This document shows positions 5,714 through 12,442 of a stretch of DNA of 18,723 nucleotides, piece after piece. Each line of letters starts with the position of its first letter. The stretch's first letter is position 1. Both the position numbers and the translations under genes were made by a program. Under the pieces are notes generated by a model that was not told the origin of the DNA, did not search any database, and saw only the letters and a list, made by a program, of their open reading frames with translations. This DNA is from an uncultured Muribaculaceae bacterium (GTDB taxonomy: Bacteria; Bacteroidota; Bacteroidia; Bacteroidales; Muribaculaceae): NCBI GenBank assembly GCA_934663645.1, contig CAKUKR010000044.1, positions 1 to 18,723 on the forward strand, read 5' to 3'.

Positions 5714-6277
5714 ATGGCACGCCGCAATACCAATACAGGCACCGCAATGCGCCGGCAGAGGATACGCCTCCTGCCGGCGGCTGCGGCGCTGACCGTAGCG
5801 GCTGCTGTCGCGGGCGGGTGCAATTCTGTGGTAGACGACCGCATCCCGGCCGTGCCTGTGACTATCAACCTGTCTGACGCGGGGCGGTGGAACACTTACG
5901 GCGTGGCGGGCTTCGGCATATACCGCTATTTCATACGTCCGCTGCACGAGCCGTCCAACTTCCCGTACACGGACCAGACGTACACCGGCTTCGGCGGGGT
6001 GCTGCTCATCGGCGGCATGGACCCGTTCACGGCTGACACGCAAGTGCCGCTGGCTTATGACCTGGCGTGTCCTGTGGAGTGCCGCTCGGATGTGCGCGTG
6101 CATATCGACGAGAGCAAATATGAGGCTGTCTGCGGCGTTTGCGGCTCGCGATATGACGTGACCATGGCCGGCGGCTCGCCGGTTTCGGGTCCTGCCGCTG
6201 ATGGCAACAACAAATACGGCCTGCAACGCTACCGTTGCGAACCTACCGCCTTGGGCGGATACATCATAACGCGCTGA
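5714..6277 (+). CDS. Lipoprotein with Rieske-like C-terminal domain, Cys-rich ligand set
   Basis: A 187-residue predicted lipoprotein. Residues 17-36 form a hydrophobic Ala/Val-rich signal segment ending VAGGC, with C36 as the candidate lipidated cysteine; ATG 5747 (residue 12) is an equally plausible start. The C-terminal part resembles a Rieske domain: YDLACPVEC (115-123) takes the place of the first C-x-H box, and VCGVCGSRYDVTMAGGSPVSGPA (139-161) looks like the C-x-x-H-GSRFD..G.P..GPA box, ending GLQRYRC (169-175). The classical Rieske histidines are absent: C119/C123 and C140/C143 are the only obvious ligands. It could hold an all-Cys Fe-S centre or zinc, or be a structural relic. The protein would sit in the periplasm or on the outer membrane. 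It abuts the SRPBCC gene, so the two are probably translationally linked. Confidence 0.72.
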   Translation: MARRNTNTGTAMRRQRIRLLPAAAALTVAAAVAGGCNSVVDDRIPAVPVTINLSDAGRWNTYGVAGFGIYRYFIRPLHEPSNFPYTDQTYTGFGGVLLIGGMDPFTADTQVPLAYDLACPVECRSDVRVHIDESKYEAVCGVCGSRYDVTMAGGSPVSGPAADGNNKYGLQRYRCEPTALGGYIITR

Positions 6278-6331
6278 CACGCAGTTGTATTGCACCAGCG
6301 CGTATGCAAATGAACGAACAGACATAGCAGA

Positions 6332-6973
6332 ATGGAATACCTGCTCTATATGCTTTGGCGAGGCCTGGCTGTCGGCGTGCTTGTTTCCGCGCCGATGGGT
6401 CCGGTGGGCATGCTGTGCATACAGCGAGCGCTGCACCGGGGGCGGCGTGCCGGCCTGTACACAGGGGTGGGGGCGGCGATTTCCGACCTGCTGTACTGCC
6501 TCATCACGGGGTTCGGCCTTTCGTTCATCGAGGATTTCCTGAAGCAGAACGAGAGCATCATAACGCTCGTCGGCTCTGCGGTGCTGATAGCCTTCGGCGT
6601 ATACCTGCTGCGCAGCAACCCCTCCAAGGGGCTGCGGACGCCGCAGGAGAGCCGTGGGTCGATATACAAGAATATACTCACCGGATTTCTGTTCACGGTT
6701 TCCAACCCACTGATTCTCTTCCTGATAATAGGACTGTTTGCACGGTTCAATTTTCTCGCGCCCGATTTGCAGTACTACCATTACCTGGTCGGTTATGCTG
6801 GCATACTTGCCGGGGCGTTGGCGTGGTGGTGGCTGGTAACGGCGTTTGTGGACAAGGTGCGGGCGCATTTCAACCTGCGCTCCATGTGGCTGGTCAACCG
6901 CATCATCGGCGGCATAATACTGTGTTTCGCGCTGGTGGGAATAGTCTCCGGCATAAGGGACATGGTGCAATGA
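6332..6973 (+). CDS. LysE/RhtB family inner-membrane exporter
   Basis: A 213-residue membrane protein of the LysE superfamily, whose members export amino acids or similar small molecules by proton exchange. The N terminus MEYLLYMLWRGLAVGVLVSAPMGPVGMLCIQRAL contains the family's conserved small-residue/Pro stretch APMGPVGMLCIQ (20-31). Hydrophobic segments lie at about 10-30, 42-65, 75-94, 115-137, 150-171 and 187-207, giving the usual six helices; TVSNPLILFLI (122-132) matches the second conserved motif region (usually 'NPK..'). The substrate cannot be told. It starts 54 nt after the Rieske-like gene, and its TGA overlaps the next gene's ATG (ATGA), which suggests translational coupling. Confidence 0.88.
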   Translation: MEYLLYMLWRGLAVGVLVSAPMGPVGMLCIQRALHRGRRAGLYTGVGAAISDLLYCLITGFGLSFIEDFLKQNESIITLVGSAVLIAFGVYLLRSNPSKGLRTPQESRGSIYKNILTGFLFTVSNPLILFLIIGLFARFNFLAPDLQYYHYLVGYAGILAGALAWWWLVTAFVDKVRAHFNLRSMWLVNRIIGGIILCFALVGIVSGIRDMVQ

Positions 6974-8067
6974 GACGAGTGCTTGCAGCAGTTGCCGTCG
7001 TGTCTATGGCGGCTTTGTCATACGGCGACGTGTACATGAACAGTGCTCGCGGCTTCGCGTGGCTGGAGGAGCAGCGCGGCGACGGCATCATGTCAAACAC
7101 CGCCGACAGCTGCCTGTGGCGGACATTACCCTCTGCCCCGCTGGGTGCGGACTTCACTCTGCGCCTGATTGCAGCCAACCTCCACAACAAGCCAGGGACG
7201 AAATACACCTATACCGACAGCCAGGGACGGACTCGGCGCGTGCAGCATCCGGCATGGCAGGTATGCCTTGGCGACACTCTCGGCCGCACGGTGACGGTGC
7301 GGCTGGCGACTGACTTTGACGACGGCATAACCGGCTTTGAGCGCGAGACCCCGCAGCTGACCATAACAGCGGCTGATGGCGAGGTGCGGACAATAGACCT
7401 GCCCGACGGCATCGGCCGTGGCACACGCCGCTTGCAGCTCATTTTGCGCCGACACGGCAGCGACATTTCCCTTGCCGCCGGCTATGACGAGATGCGCGAC
7501 ATCCGCACATTTGCTGCAGGCATCGATTTCGTTGTCAACAGCATACGGCTCGGCGTAGACCCCGGCGGCTGTCTTGAGGTCCTGTCGCTGTCCGTTGAGG
7601 AGGATGCAGACGTGTTCGGCGAGTTGGAACAGACGCGCCAGCCGGTGGCACGCATCTCCGAACAGATTGCCGACAGCGGCAACCCGCGAGCCGGGTATTG
7701 GACGCTTGCCGGGCGGTCGCTCGACGAAAAGCTGATGCGCCCCGGCGGCAGCTATACGCTCGCCATGGCTCCTGACAGCAGCGGCGGATACATCCTGTAC
7801 TATATGGAGGGAGCAAGAAAGAACTATGACCGTTGGAAACCCGGCATGGTGAAATGCCGGCTCACGCCGCTTGCCGGCTCACGCTATGACGCGGTGTGGA
7901 CTGATGCAGAGGGGATACAGCTGCACCATGACGTGGTGGCGACAATGGACGGCGACAACACGCTGACCATCCATTTCCCGCAGTTCAACGCCTCCGCCAT
8001 AGTTTTGCAACGCCTCGAAAACTATAATCCACATCCTGAACACCATGCAGATGATACCGATCCCTGA
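6970..8067 (+). CDS. Secreted protein of unknown function (365 aa)
   Basis: Not recognised. The start at 6970 overlaps the exporter's stop codon and gives a clean signal peptide, MRRVLAAVAVVSMAALSYG (1-19), cleaved before D20. The mature protein appears all-beta, with alternating hydrophobic strands such as FTLRLIAANL and RTVTVRLATDF, and two apparent halves. The first, about 20-220, has a jelly-roll/lectin-like look, including a segment 'GGCLEVLSLSVEEDADVFGELEQ'. The second, about 250-350, runs through SYTLAMAPDSSGGYILYYMEGA, KPGMVKCRLTPLAGSRYDAVWTD and IQLHHDVVATMDGDNTLTIHFPQ, a repeated strand-turn pattern. No sorting tail or lipobox was seen, so it is probably periplasmic. It overlaps the next gene by 23 nt. 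The frame is also open upstream to 6355, but that part is a shadow of the exporter gene. Confidence 0.75.
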   Translation: MRRVLAAVAVVSMAALSYGDVYMNSARGFAWLEEQRGDGIMSNTADSCLWRTLPSAPLGADFTLRLIAANLHNKPGTKYTYTDSQGRTRRVQHPAWQVCLGDTLGRTVTVRLATDFDDGITGFERETPQLTITAADGEVRTIDLPDGIGRGTRRLQLILRRHGSDISLAAGYDEMRDIRTFAAGIDFVVNSIRLGVDPGGCLEVLSLSVEEDADVFGELEQTRQPVARISEQIADSGNPRAGYWTLAGRSLDEKLMRPGGSYTLAMAPDSSGGYILYYMEGARKNYDRWKPGMVKCRLTPLAGSRYDAVWTDAEGIQLHHDVVATMDGDNTLTIHFPQFNASAIVLQRLENYNPHPEHHADDTDP

Positions 8068-9331
8068 CAAGTTCCCCGAGTCCGTCCAGTCGTTCCGCAC
8101 CCTGCGCGAGGGCGGCTACATGTATTTTGACAAGACCGCATACATCGCCGAGCTCCTGCGTCGCGGACAGTATTACTTCCTCTGCCGTCCGCCGCGTTAC
8201 GGCAAGAGCCTGCTGGTTTCCACCCTTGCGGAGTGGCTGCGCGGCAATGCCGGGCTGTTTGAGGGGCTGAAATATTATCCCCGGGGCAACAAGCAGCACT
8301 GTGTGATTGCGCTCGACTTGTCAGCGTGCGGGTACGCTTGCGGAGGCACGCTCGACGGCTACCTGCGTCAGTATCTGCGCAAACAGGGAGTGCAGCAGGG
8401 CGACTTGTATGCCGGGCTGGACCCGCAGCCGGGGGTGAGCCAGCTGGCAGAGCTGATACGTGCGGAAAGCAGCCGAGGCGGCAAGGTGGCAGTGCTGATA
8501 GACAACTACGACAGCCCGTTGCTTTCGGCTTCCGGCGGCTTCATCAGCAAAAAGGCGCAGCTGGCGGCACTGTTCGACATGCTCAAGGCGGAAAGTGAAT
8601 GTATCTCGTTCATGATGGCCGTCGGCGAAACCCCGATAGCAGAGTCGCCTGTCGGCGGGTCGCTGGAGTGGATGACCGACATCTCGCGTGACATGAAGTA
8701 CGAGAGCATCTGCGGCTTCACAATGGACGAGGCGCAGCAACTGTGCAATGCAATGCAGTTGCGGCCGGGCATTCTGGACGAGTGCCAGAGCCGTTTCTTC
8801 AGCGACAACACAGACGATGTCAAGATGCTGTCGCCGCACGAGGTGTGTGCCGCGCTGCGCACCGGCATAGTGGCGGGGCATCCCATAAAGCGCGACAAAG
8901 TGCAGCCGGTGGTGTCGCGTATGCTGGACATGCTGGAAAGGGGAAAGGTGGACACGTTCATGGAACTGATGCAGGCTGTCATAGCCTCGCCGGCATACAT
9001 GATTGTGGGCGTAGGCAATTACGAGAAGAGCTACCACCTGCTGTTCCACACCATAGCCCTGCTGCTGGGTCATCCCATAGAGAGCGAGAGCATGAACATC
9101 GCCGGGCGGCTTGACATGACCTTGCGGACCAGGCGCTTCATCTACATCTTCGAGTTCAAGCTCGACGGCAGCGCGGAGGAGGCGTTGCAGCAGATTGAGG
9201 AGAAGGGGTATGCGCTGAAGTACCGCGCGGACGGCCGTAGAATCATCAAGGTGGGGGCAAACTTCTCGCGCAAGACGCACACGCTGGAGCGTTGGGAGGT
9301 GTCACGCGACGAGGGGATAGTCACCGAGTGA
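8045..9331 (+). CDS. AAA-ATPase-like / PDDEXK_9 nuclease-domain protein (divergent member)
   Basis: A 428-residue protein of the two-domain family common in gut Bacteroidota, pairing an AAA-ATPase-like domain (PF09820 type) with a PD-(D/E)XK nuclease-fold domain (PF08011 type). The N terminus shows FRTLREGGYMYFDKTAYI (17-34) and the Walker A-like RPPRYGKSLLVSTL (48-61). The Walker B-like segment is VLIDNYDSPLL (150-160), where the family usually has LIDEYD. The C terminus keeps the nuclease motif: GRLDMTL (354-360, D357), EFKLDGSAEEALQQI (370-384; E370, K372) and KVGANFS (402-408). The middle is short and lacks the usual YDGY region, and the total is below the roughly 500-plus residues common in the family. 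The biological role of the family is unclear; defence or mobile-element links have been proposed. The start at 8045 (or 8051) lies inside the preceding gene's end. Confidence 0.85.
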   Translation: MQMIPIPDKFPESVQSFRTLREGGYMYFDKTAYIAELLRRGQYYFLCRPPRYGKSLLVSTLAEWLRGNAGLFEGLKYYPRGNKQHCVIALDLSACGYACGGTLDGYLRQYLRKQGVQQGDLYAGLDPQPGVSQLAELIRAESSRGGKVAVLIDNYDSPLLSASGGFISKKAQLAALFDMLKAESECISFMMAVGETPIAESPVGGSLEWMTDISRDMKYESICGFTMDEAQQLCNAMQLRPGILDECQSRFFSDNTDDVKMLSPHEVCAALRTGIVAGHPIKRDKVQPVVSRMLDMLERGKVDTFMELMQAVIASPAYMIVGVGNYEKSYHLLFHTIALLLGHPIESESMNIAGRLDMTLRTRRFIYIFEFKLDGSAEEALQQIEEKGYALKYRADGRRIIKVGANFSRKTHTLERWEVSRDEGIVTE

Positions 9332-10121
9332 ACACGTCCAGACTGCGTGCGCGGCGTACGCCGCTTATCCACAGGCGGCAGTACCGCCGCCGCTCGCCGC
9401 ATGGCTGGCGCAGCGCGTGCGACAGCATGTACAGCGGCCACATGCGCGGATGCAGCCCGAGGAACACCGCGCCCTTGTTTGCGGTCAGCACGTCAGGGTT
9501 CTGGCGCGTGCAGGTGGACGGGCCGGGGTGGAAGCATATCGCATGGGGAATGAACCGCCCGGGAAGCCCGGCTTTGAGCAGCGAATTGAAGAACAAGTCG
9601 TCCTCGCCGGAACAGAAGTCGCAGTTCACGCCGAAATGCTCGTTGAAACGGAACTTGCCAAGCACGCTGCGCGAGCGGAACGCAATCTCTATGGCAGAGG
9701 CAAAATAGCCCTTGGGGGCATGGTGCAGGTCAAACGAGTGCGGGGGGTAGCCCTTGGCTTCGGAGTCTGTGTCATACATGAACGTAAGCACTTCGCAGCC
9801 CGGGTTGTTGTCAAATGCGTCCATCACCGCTTGCAGCCCGGCGGCGGTATACTGCAGGTCGTCGTCAGCCATCAGCAGCAACGGTGCGGAGGCGTGGTCG
9901 AGGCAATGGTTGCGGTTTGCGCCCGAGCCGCGTGTGCGGAACGTGTATATGCTGAAATCGTCGCGGCGCAGTTCCTCCGGCACCGGCAATTCACCCTCCG
10001 GCTGCTGCCAGCACACCACATACTCCACCCCCTCGACGCGAGGATGAGCGGCGGCGGCGATGCGCTGTATGCCCGCCGCGCCGTATGTGCATATCAGTAC
10101 TTGCAGCCGGGGTGAGATCAT
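9321..10121 (-). CDS. Glycosyltransferase family 2 (GT-A fold)
   Basis: A 266-residue GT-A glycosyltransferase that should move a sugar from a nucleotide-sugar donor to a growing surface glycan. The opening LQVLICTYGAAGIQRI (6-21) is the GT2 nucleotide-binding start; RTRGSGANRNHCLDHA (62-77) is the 'G.s.ArN.g' donor-site segment; LLLMADDDLQY (81-91) holds the DXD metal site (D86-D88); SGEDDLFFNSLLKAG (171-185) is the ED catalytic-region motif. There is no membrane anchor. ATG 10121 overlaps the stop of the upstream GT-B gene (ATGA), so the pair is co-translated. Its 3' end overlaps the convergent nuclease-like gene by 11 nt. The sugar and acceptor are unknown. Confidence 0.88.
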   Translation of the reverse strand: MISPRLQVLICTYGAAGIQRIAAAAHPRVEGVEYVVCWQQPEGELPVPEELRRDDFSIYTFRTRGSGANRNHCLDHASAPLLLMADDDLQYTAAGLQAVMDAFDNNPGCEVLTFMYDTDSEAKGYPPHSFDLHHAPKGYFASAIEIAFRSRSVLGKFRFNEHFGVNCDFCSGEDDLFFNSLLKAGLPGRFIPHAICFHPGPSTCTRQNPDVLTANKGAVFLGLHPRMWPLYMLSHALRQPCGERRRYCRLWISGVRRARSLDVFTR

Positions 10122-11227
10122 ACGCGGTTGAGGTGTTTCGTCCAGTGCCGCTCGTAGCGGTCGGTGACGAGGCGCGTGTCGTTGTGCCGCTCGACGAGCT
10201 TCCTGCCGTCAGCCGCCATCTGCTCGAGACGCCGGCGGTCTGCGGCGAGCGCGCACAGCGTGCCGGCGATGTCCTGCTCGTATGGCGACAGCGAGATTAT
10301 GGGGCGCAGCTCCTTTTCGCCGATCATGTCATAGTATTCCGGCTGCGCTCCAGAGCCTGACACACGCCCCAGAGCCATGGTGTCGAGGGCGTTCATTGCC
10401 GGCGAGTAACTGTACAGCTGGTCGAGGACAATGTGCGAGCTGCGTATTTTGTCGAGATACTGCGTCCACGGCAGGTCAACGACATTCTCGACCTCGATGA
10501 GGCCAGGCTTTTTCTCGGCAGCCTCGCGTGCTATGCGCAGCAGGTGGTCTGTCCCCTTGGAGGTGACGTACTGCGAGCGCATCCCTACGAGTATGCGCAC
10601 CTTGTCGGTGTCGGGCAGCGGTGTCGCTGTCAGCTCGCCGAGGTCTATCGGCAGCCCCGTGTATGCGAGCTTGTCGCCGAGTATGGGTCGGGCCGCCATG
10701 TCGTATTCCGGCAGCACTGACATTGCACCGTCAATGGCGGCGTAGAGGTCTTCTGTATAGTGCTGCACCGAGGGCAGCATATACCCGTGCTCGTGCTGCG
10801 GACACATCTTGGAAAACTCTGTTGGCATATACCCGATGCGGAACTCCGAATAGCGGAACGTGTCGCGGTCGAGGCAGGCGCGGACGAAGAAATGGTCGTC
10901 GCCCGCCAGCGAGAGGAACACCGAGCCGTTGGCGCGTCGCAGCTCGCGCAGGAAATAACGCAGCTTGCCGGGGCGCAGCGAGAAGAAATGCGGGTTGATG
11001 AGCTGCACAACGTCATAACCCGACAGCCGGGGCAGCAGCGAGAACAGCCGGTAGAGGTATGTCACCCCCGCCCCAGGGTAGTTGCCGCGCTGCAGGTAGA
11101 TGTCAGACGCTATGTCCATGCACCCGCAGCGGTCTGAGAGCACTGTGACCGTGTTGCCACGGCGGCGCAGCTCTCGCGCGAGGGTGGAGTGCAGGTTGGA
11201 ATAATCGCCGATGAACAGAATTTTCAT
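10118..11227 (-). CDS. Glycosyltransferase, GT-B fold (GT4-like)
   Basis: A 369-residue predicted GT-B glycosyltransferase. The N terminus MKILFIGDYSNLHSTLAREL is a Rossmann start with a glycine-rich acceptor-domain loop, followed by GYDVVQLINPHFF (70-82). The second Rossmann domain begins near 209 with KVRILVGMRSQYVTSKGTDHLL, and the donor-binding end is around DLPWTQYLDKIRSSHIVLDQLYSYSPAMNALDTMALG (251-287) with E297 in QPEYY. The usual GT4 E-x7-E is not exact, so the GT4 assignment is tentative while the fold is not. It is first of the two-gene minus-strand unit. The -7 element TAAATTTG (11239-11232) ends only 4 nt before the ATG, so the mRNA may have almost no leader. Confidence 0.82.
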   Translation of the reverse strand: MKILFIGDYSNLHSTLARELRRRGNTVTVLSDRCGCMDIASDIYLQRGNYPGAGVTYLYRLFSLLPRLSGYDVVQLINPHFFSLRPGKLRYFLRELRRANGSVFLSLAGDDHFFVRACLDRDTFRYSEFRIGYMPTEFSKMCPQHEHGYMLPSVQHYTEDLYAAIDGAMSVLPEYDMAARPILGDKLAYTGLPIDLGELTATPLPDTDKVRILVGMRSQYVTSKGTDHLLRIAREAAEKKPGLIEVENVVDLPWTQYLDKIRSSHIVLDQLYSYSPAMNALDTMALGRVSGSGAQPEYYDMIGEKELRPIISLSPYEQDIAGTLCALAADRRRLEQMAADGRKLVERHNDTRLVTDRYERHWTKHLNRV

Positions 11228-11231
11228 ATCG

Positions 11232-11239
11232 CAAATTTA
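11232..11239 (-). promoter_or_regulatory. -7 element for the minus-strand glycosyltransferase pair
   Basis: Minus-strand TAAATTTG, with only four bases between it and ATG 11227. No -33 element is obvious. If it is used, the transcript is leaderless or nearly so. Confidence 0.5.
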
Positions 11240-11261
11240 GGCATATTCCGCGAAATAATCG

Positions 11262-11282
11262 TAACTTTACGCCGTAATTTTC
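11262..11282 (+). promoter_or_regulatory. Candidate -7 elements for the plus-strand GT2 gene
   Basis: Two one-mismatch versions of TAnnTTTG occur: TAACTTTA (11262-11269) and TAATTTTC (11275-11282). Either would give a leader of about 45-60 nt before ATG 11329. The upstream half overlaps the divergent promoter. Confidence 0.35.
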
Positions 11283-11328
11283 GTCCTGCAAGCCGGGGCA
11301 AGCCCCCGACAGAGGAACGCTGACATAT

Positions 11329-12267
11329 ATGGCAGAGGAGTTTTCGATAGTAGTGCCGGTCTACAACCGCGCCGGCCTGATATGCCGGTGTCTTGACAGC
11401 ATCAAGGCGCAGACATACCGTCCGCTGCACCTTGTGGTCGTTGACAACGCCTCGACCGACGAGACCCTGCGCACAGTCACGAAGTGGGGGCAGGAGAACG
11501 CCGGAGGACAGCTGCGCATGAGCATACTCGAGGAGCGGCAGCGAGGAGCTGCGGCGGCCCGCAACTGCGGCTTGCGTGCCGTCACCAGCGACTGGCTGTG
11601 CTTCTTCGACAGCGATGATGCCATGCGCCCTGACCTCGCCGAGACGGCAATGCGCACGTTCTCCGTCAATCCCGATGCCGACATAGTGCTGTGGCAGTCG
11701 CGCCTGAACACGCTGAGCGGCTCGTCACGCCAGCTGAACTGGGCTGCATCCAACTATATGGACAACCACATCGTCCACTCCGTTTTGCGCACACAGGGGT
11801 ATGCCGTGCGCCGCAAATTCTTCAACGACGCCGGCGCGTGGAATCCCGCCATGCTCGTCTGGGATGACTGGGAGCTCGGCGTGCGCCTCCTGCTCGGCTA
11901 TCCGCGCATCGTGCCGGTGGCCCGGGTGCTTGCCGATGTGTATGCGCAGGAACAGTCCATTACCGGCACCAGCTTCTCGTCCAAAGCCGGCGAGTGGGAA
12001 CTCGCGCTGAAACGGGCTTCGGAATGTATAGCCGACAGCGACCATCCGCGCAAGCGGCATCTGCTCAACATGGTAGACTACCGCCGCGTCATACTCGCCG
12101 CGCACTACCGCCGTGAGGGCAATGCTGCAGCGGCGCAGACGCTCCTATCCCGCACATACGCCAACACACTCGCAACACCGTTCCAACGCTTCATCCTCTC
12201 GCTGTGCTGCCGCTATACGAGCCTCGGCGGACGCGGTGCCAGCTACTTTGCAGCACCGCTGCTGTGA
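11329..12267 (+). CDS. Glycosyltransferase family 2 (GT-A fold)
   Basis: A 312-residue GT2 enzyme. It opens FSIVVPVYNRAGLICRCLDSIKAQTY (5-30), the classic GT2 start, followed by LVVVDNASTDET (35-46) for the nucleotide-sugar site, RQRGAAAARNCGLRAV (70-85), and CFFDSDDAMRPD (91-102), which carries the DXD-type metal site D94-S-D96-D97. VWDDWELGVRLLLGYP (177-192) is the catalytic-base region (D179/D180). The C-terminal 120 residues are helical and Arg-rich, as in many cell-wall glycan transferases. There is no membrane segment. It is divergent from the GT-B/GT2 pair, making a three-gene cluster of about 2.9 kb. The start at 11329 follows a short leader; no better in-frame start was seen. The substrate is unknown. 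Confidence 0.9.
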   Translation: MAEEFSIVVPVYNRAGLICRCLDSIKAQTYRPLHLVVVDNASTDETLRTVTKWGQENAGGQLRMSILEERQRGAAAARNCGLRAVTSDWLCFFDSDDAMRPDLAETAMRTFSVNPDADIVLWQSRLNTLSGSSRQLNWAASNYMDNHIVHSVLRTQGYAVRRKFFNDAGAWNPAMLVWDDWELGVRLLLGYPRIVPVARVLADVYAQEQSITGTSFSSKAGEWELALKRASECIADSDHPRKRHLLNMVDYRRVILAAHYRREGNAAAAQTLLSRTYANTLATPFQRFILSLCCRYTSLGGRGASYFAAPLL

Positions 12268-12373
12268 CTCCCTGCCCACTTGTCATTAAATGTGCGTAAG
12301 CACTTCCTCCGCACCGTGAAAACACAGCATTTTGAGCAAAATTGCACGGCAGAAAAATATATTCCCGATTTTA

Positions 12374-12405
12374 TTTGCAGGGTTGAAAAAGATAAACTAC
12401 CTTTG
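12374..12405 (+). promoter_or_regulatory. Promoter of the modular adhesin operon
   Basis: TTTG at 12374-12377 and TACCTTTG at 12398-12405, with a 20-nt spacer. It gives a leader of about 33 nt before ATG 12443 and rules out starts upstream. The rest of 12268-12373 holds no gene, only a weak GTGC-GTAA-GCAC hairpin. Confidence 0.75.
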
Positions 12406-12442
12406 CGTACTGCTAATGCCGAATGGCGTAAAAACTGAGAAT

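Noticed and set aside
6355..6969. Upstream part of the 570-codon plus-strand frame
   Set aside because: It is a shadow of the LysE-family gene; the real secreted protein starts at 6970 with a signal peptide.
4841..6970. 709-codon minus-strand open frame opposite pyrE to the exporter
   Set aside because: Its His/Arg/Gln-rich composition has no domain, and it lies antisense to five confident genes. It follows from the GC-rich codon use of the plus-strand genes.
8321..9280. 319-codon minus-strand frame opposite the AAA/PDDEXK_9 gene
   Set aside because: Leu/His/Arg-rich with no motif, and antisense to a gene with recognised domains.
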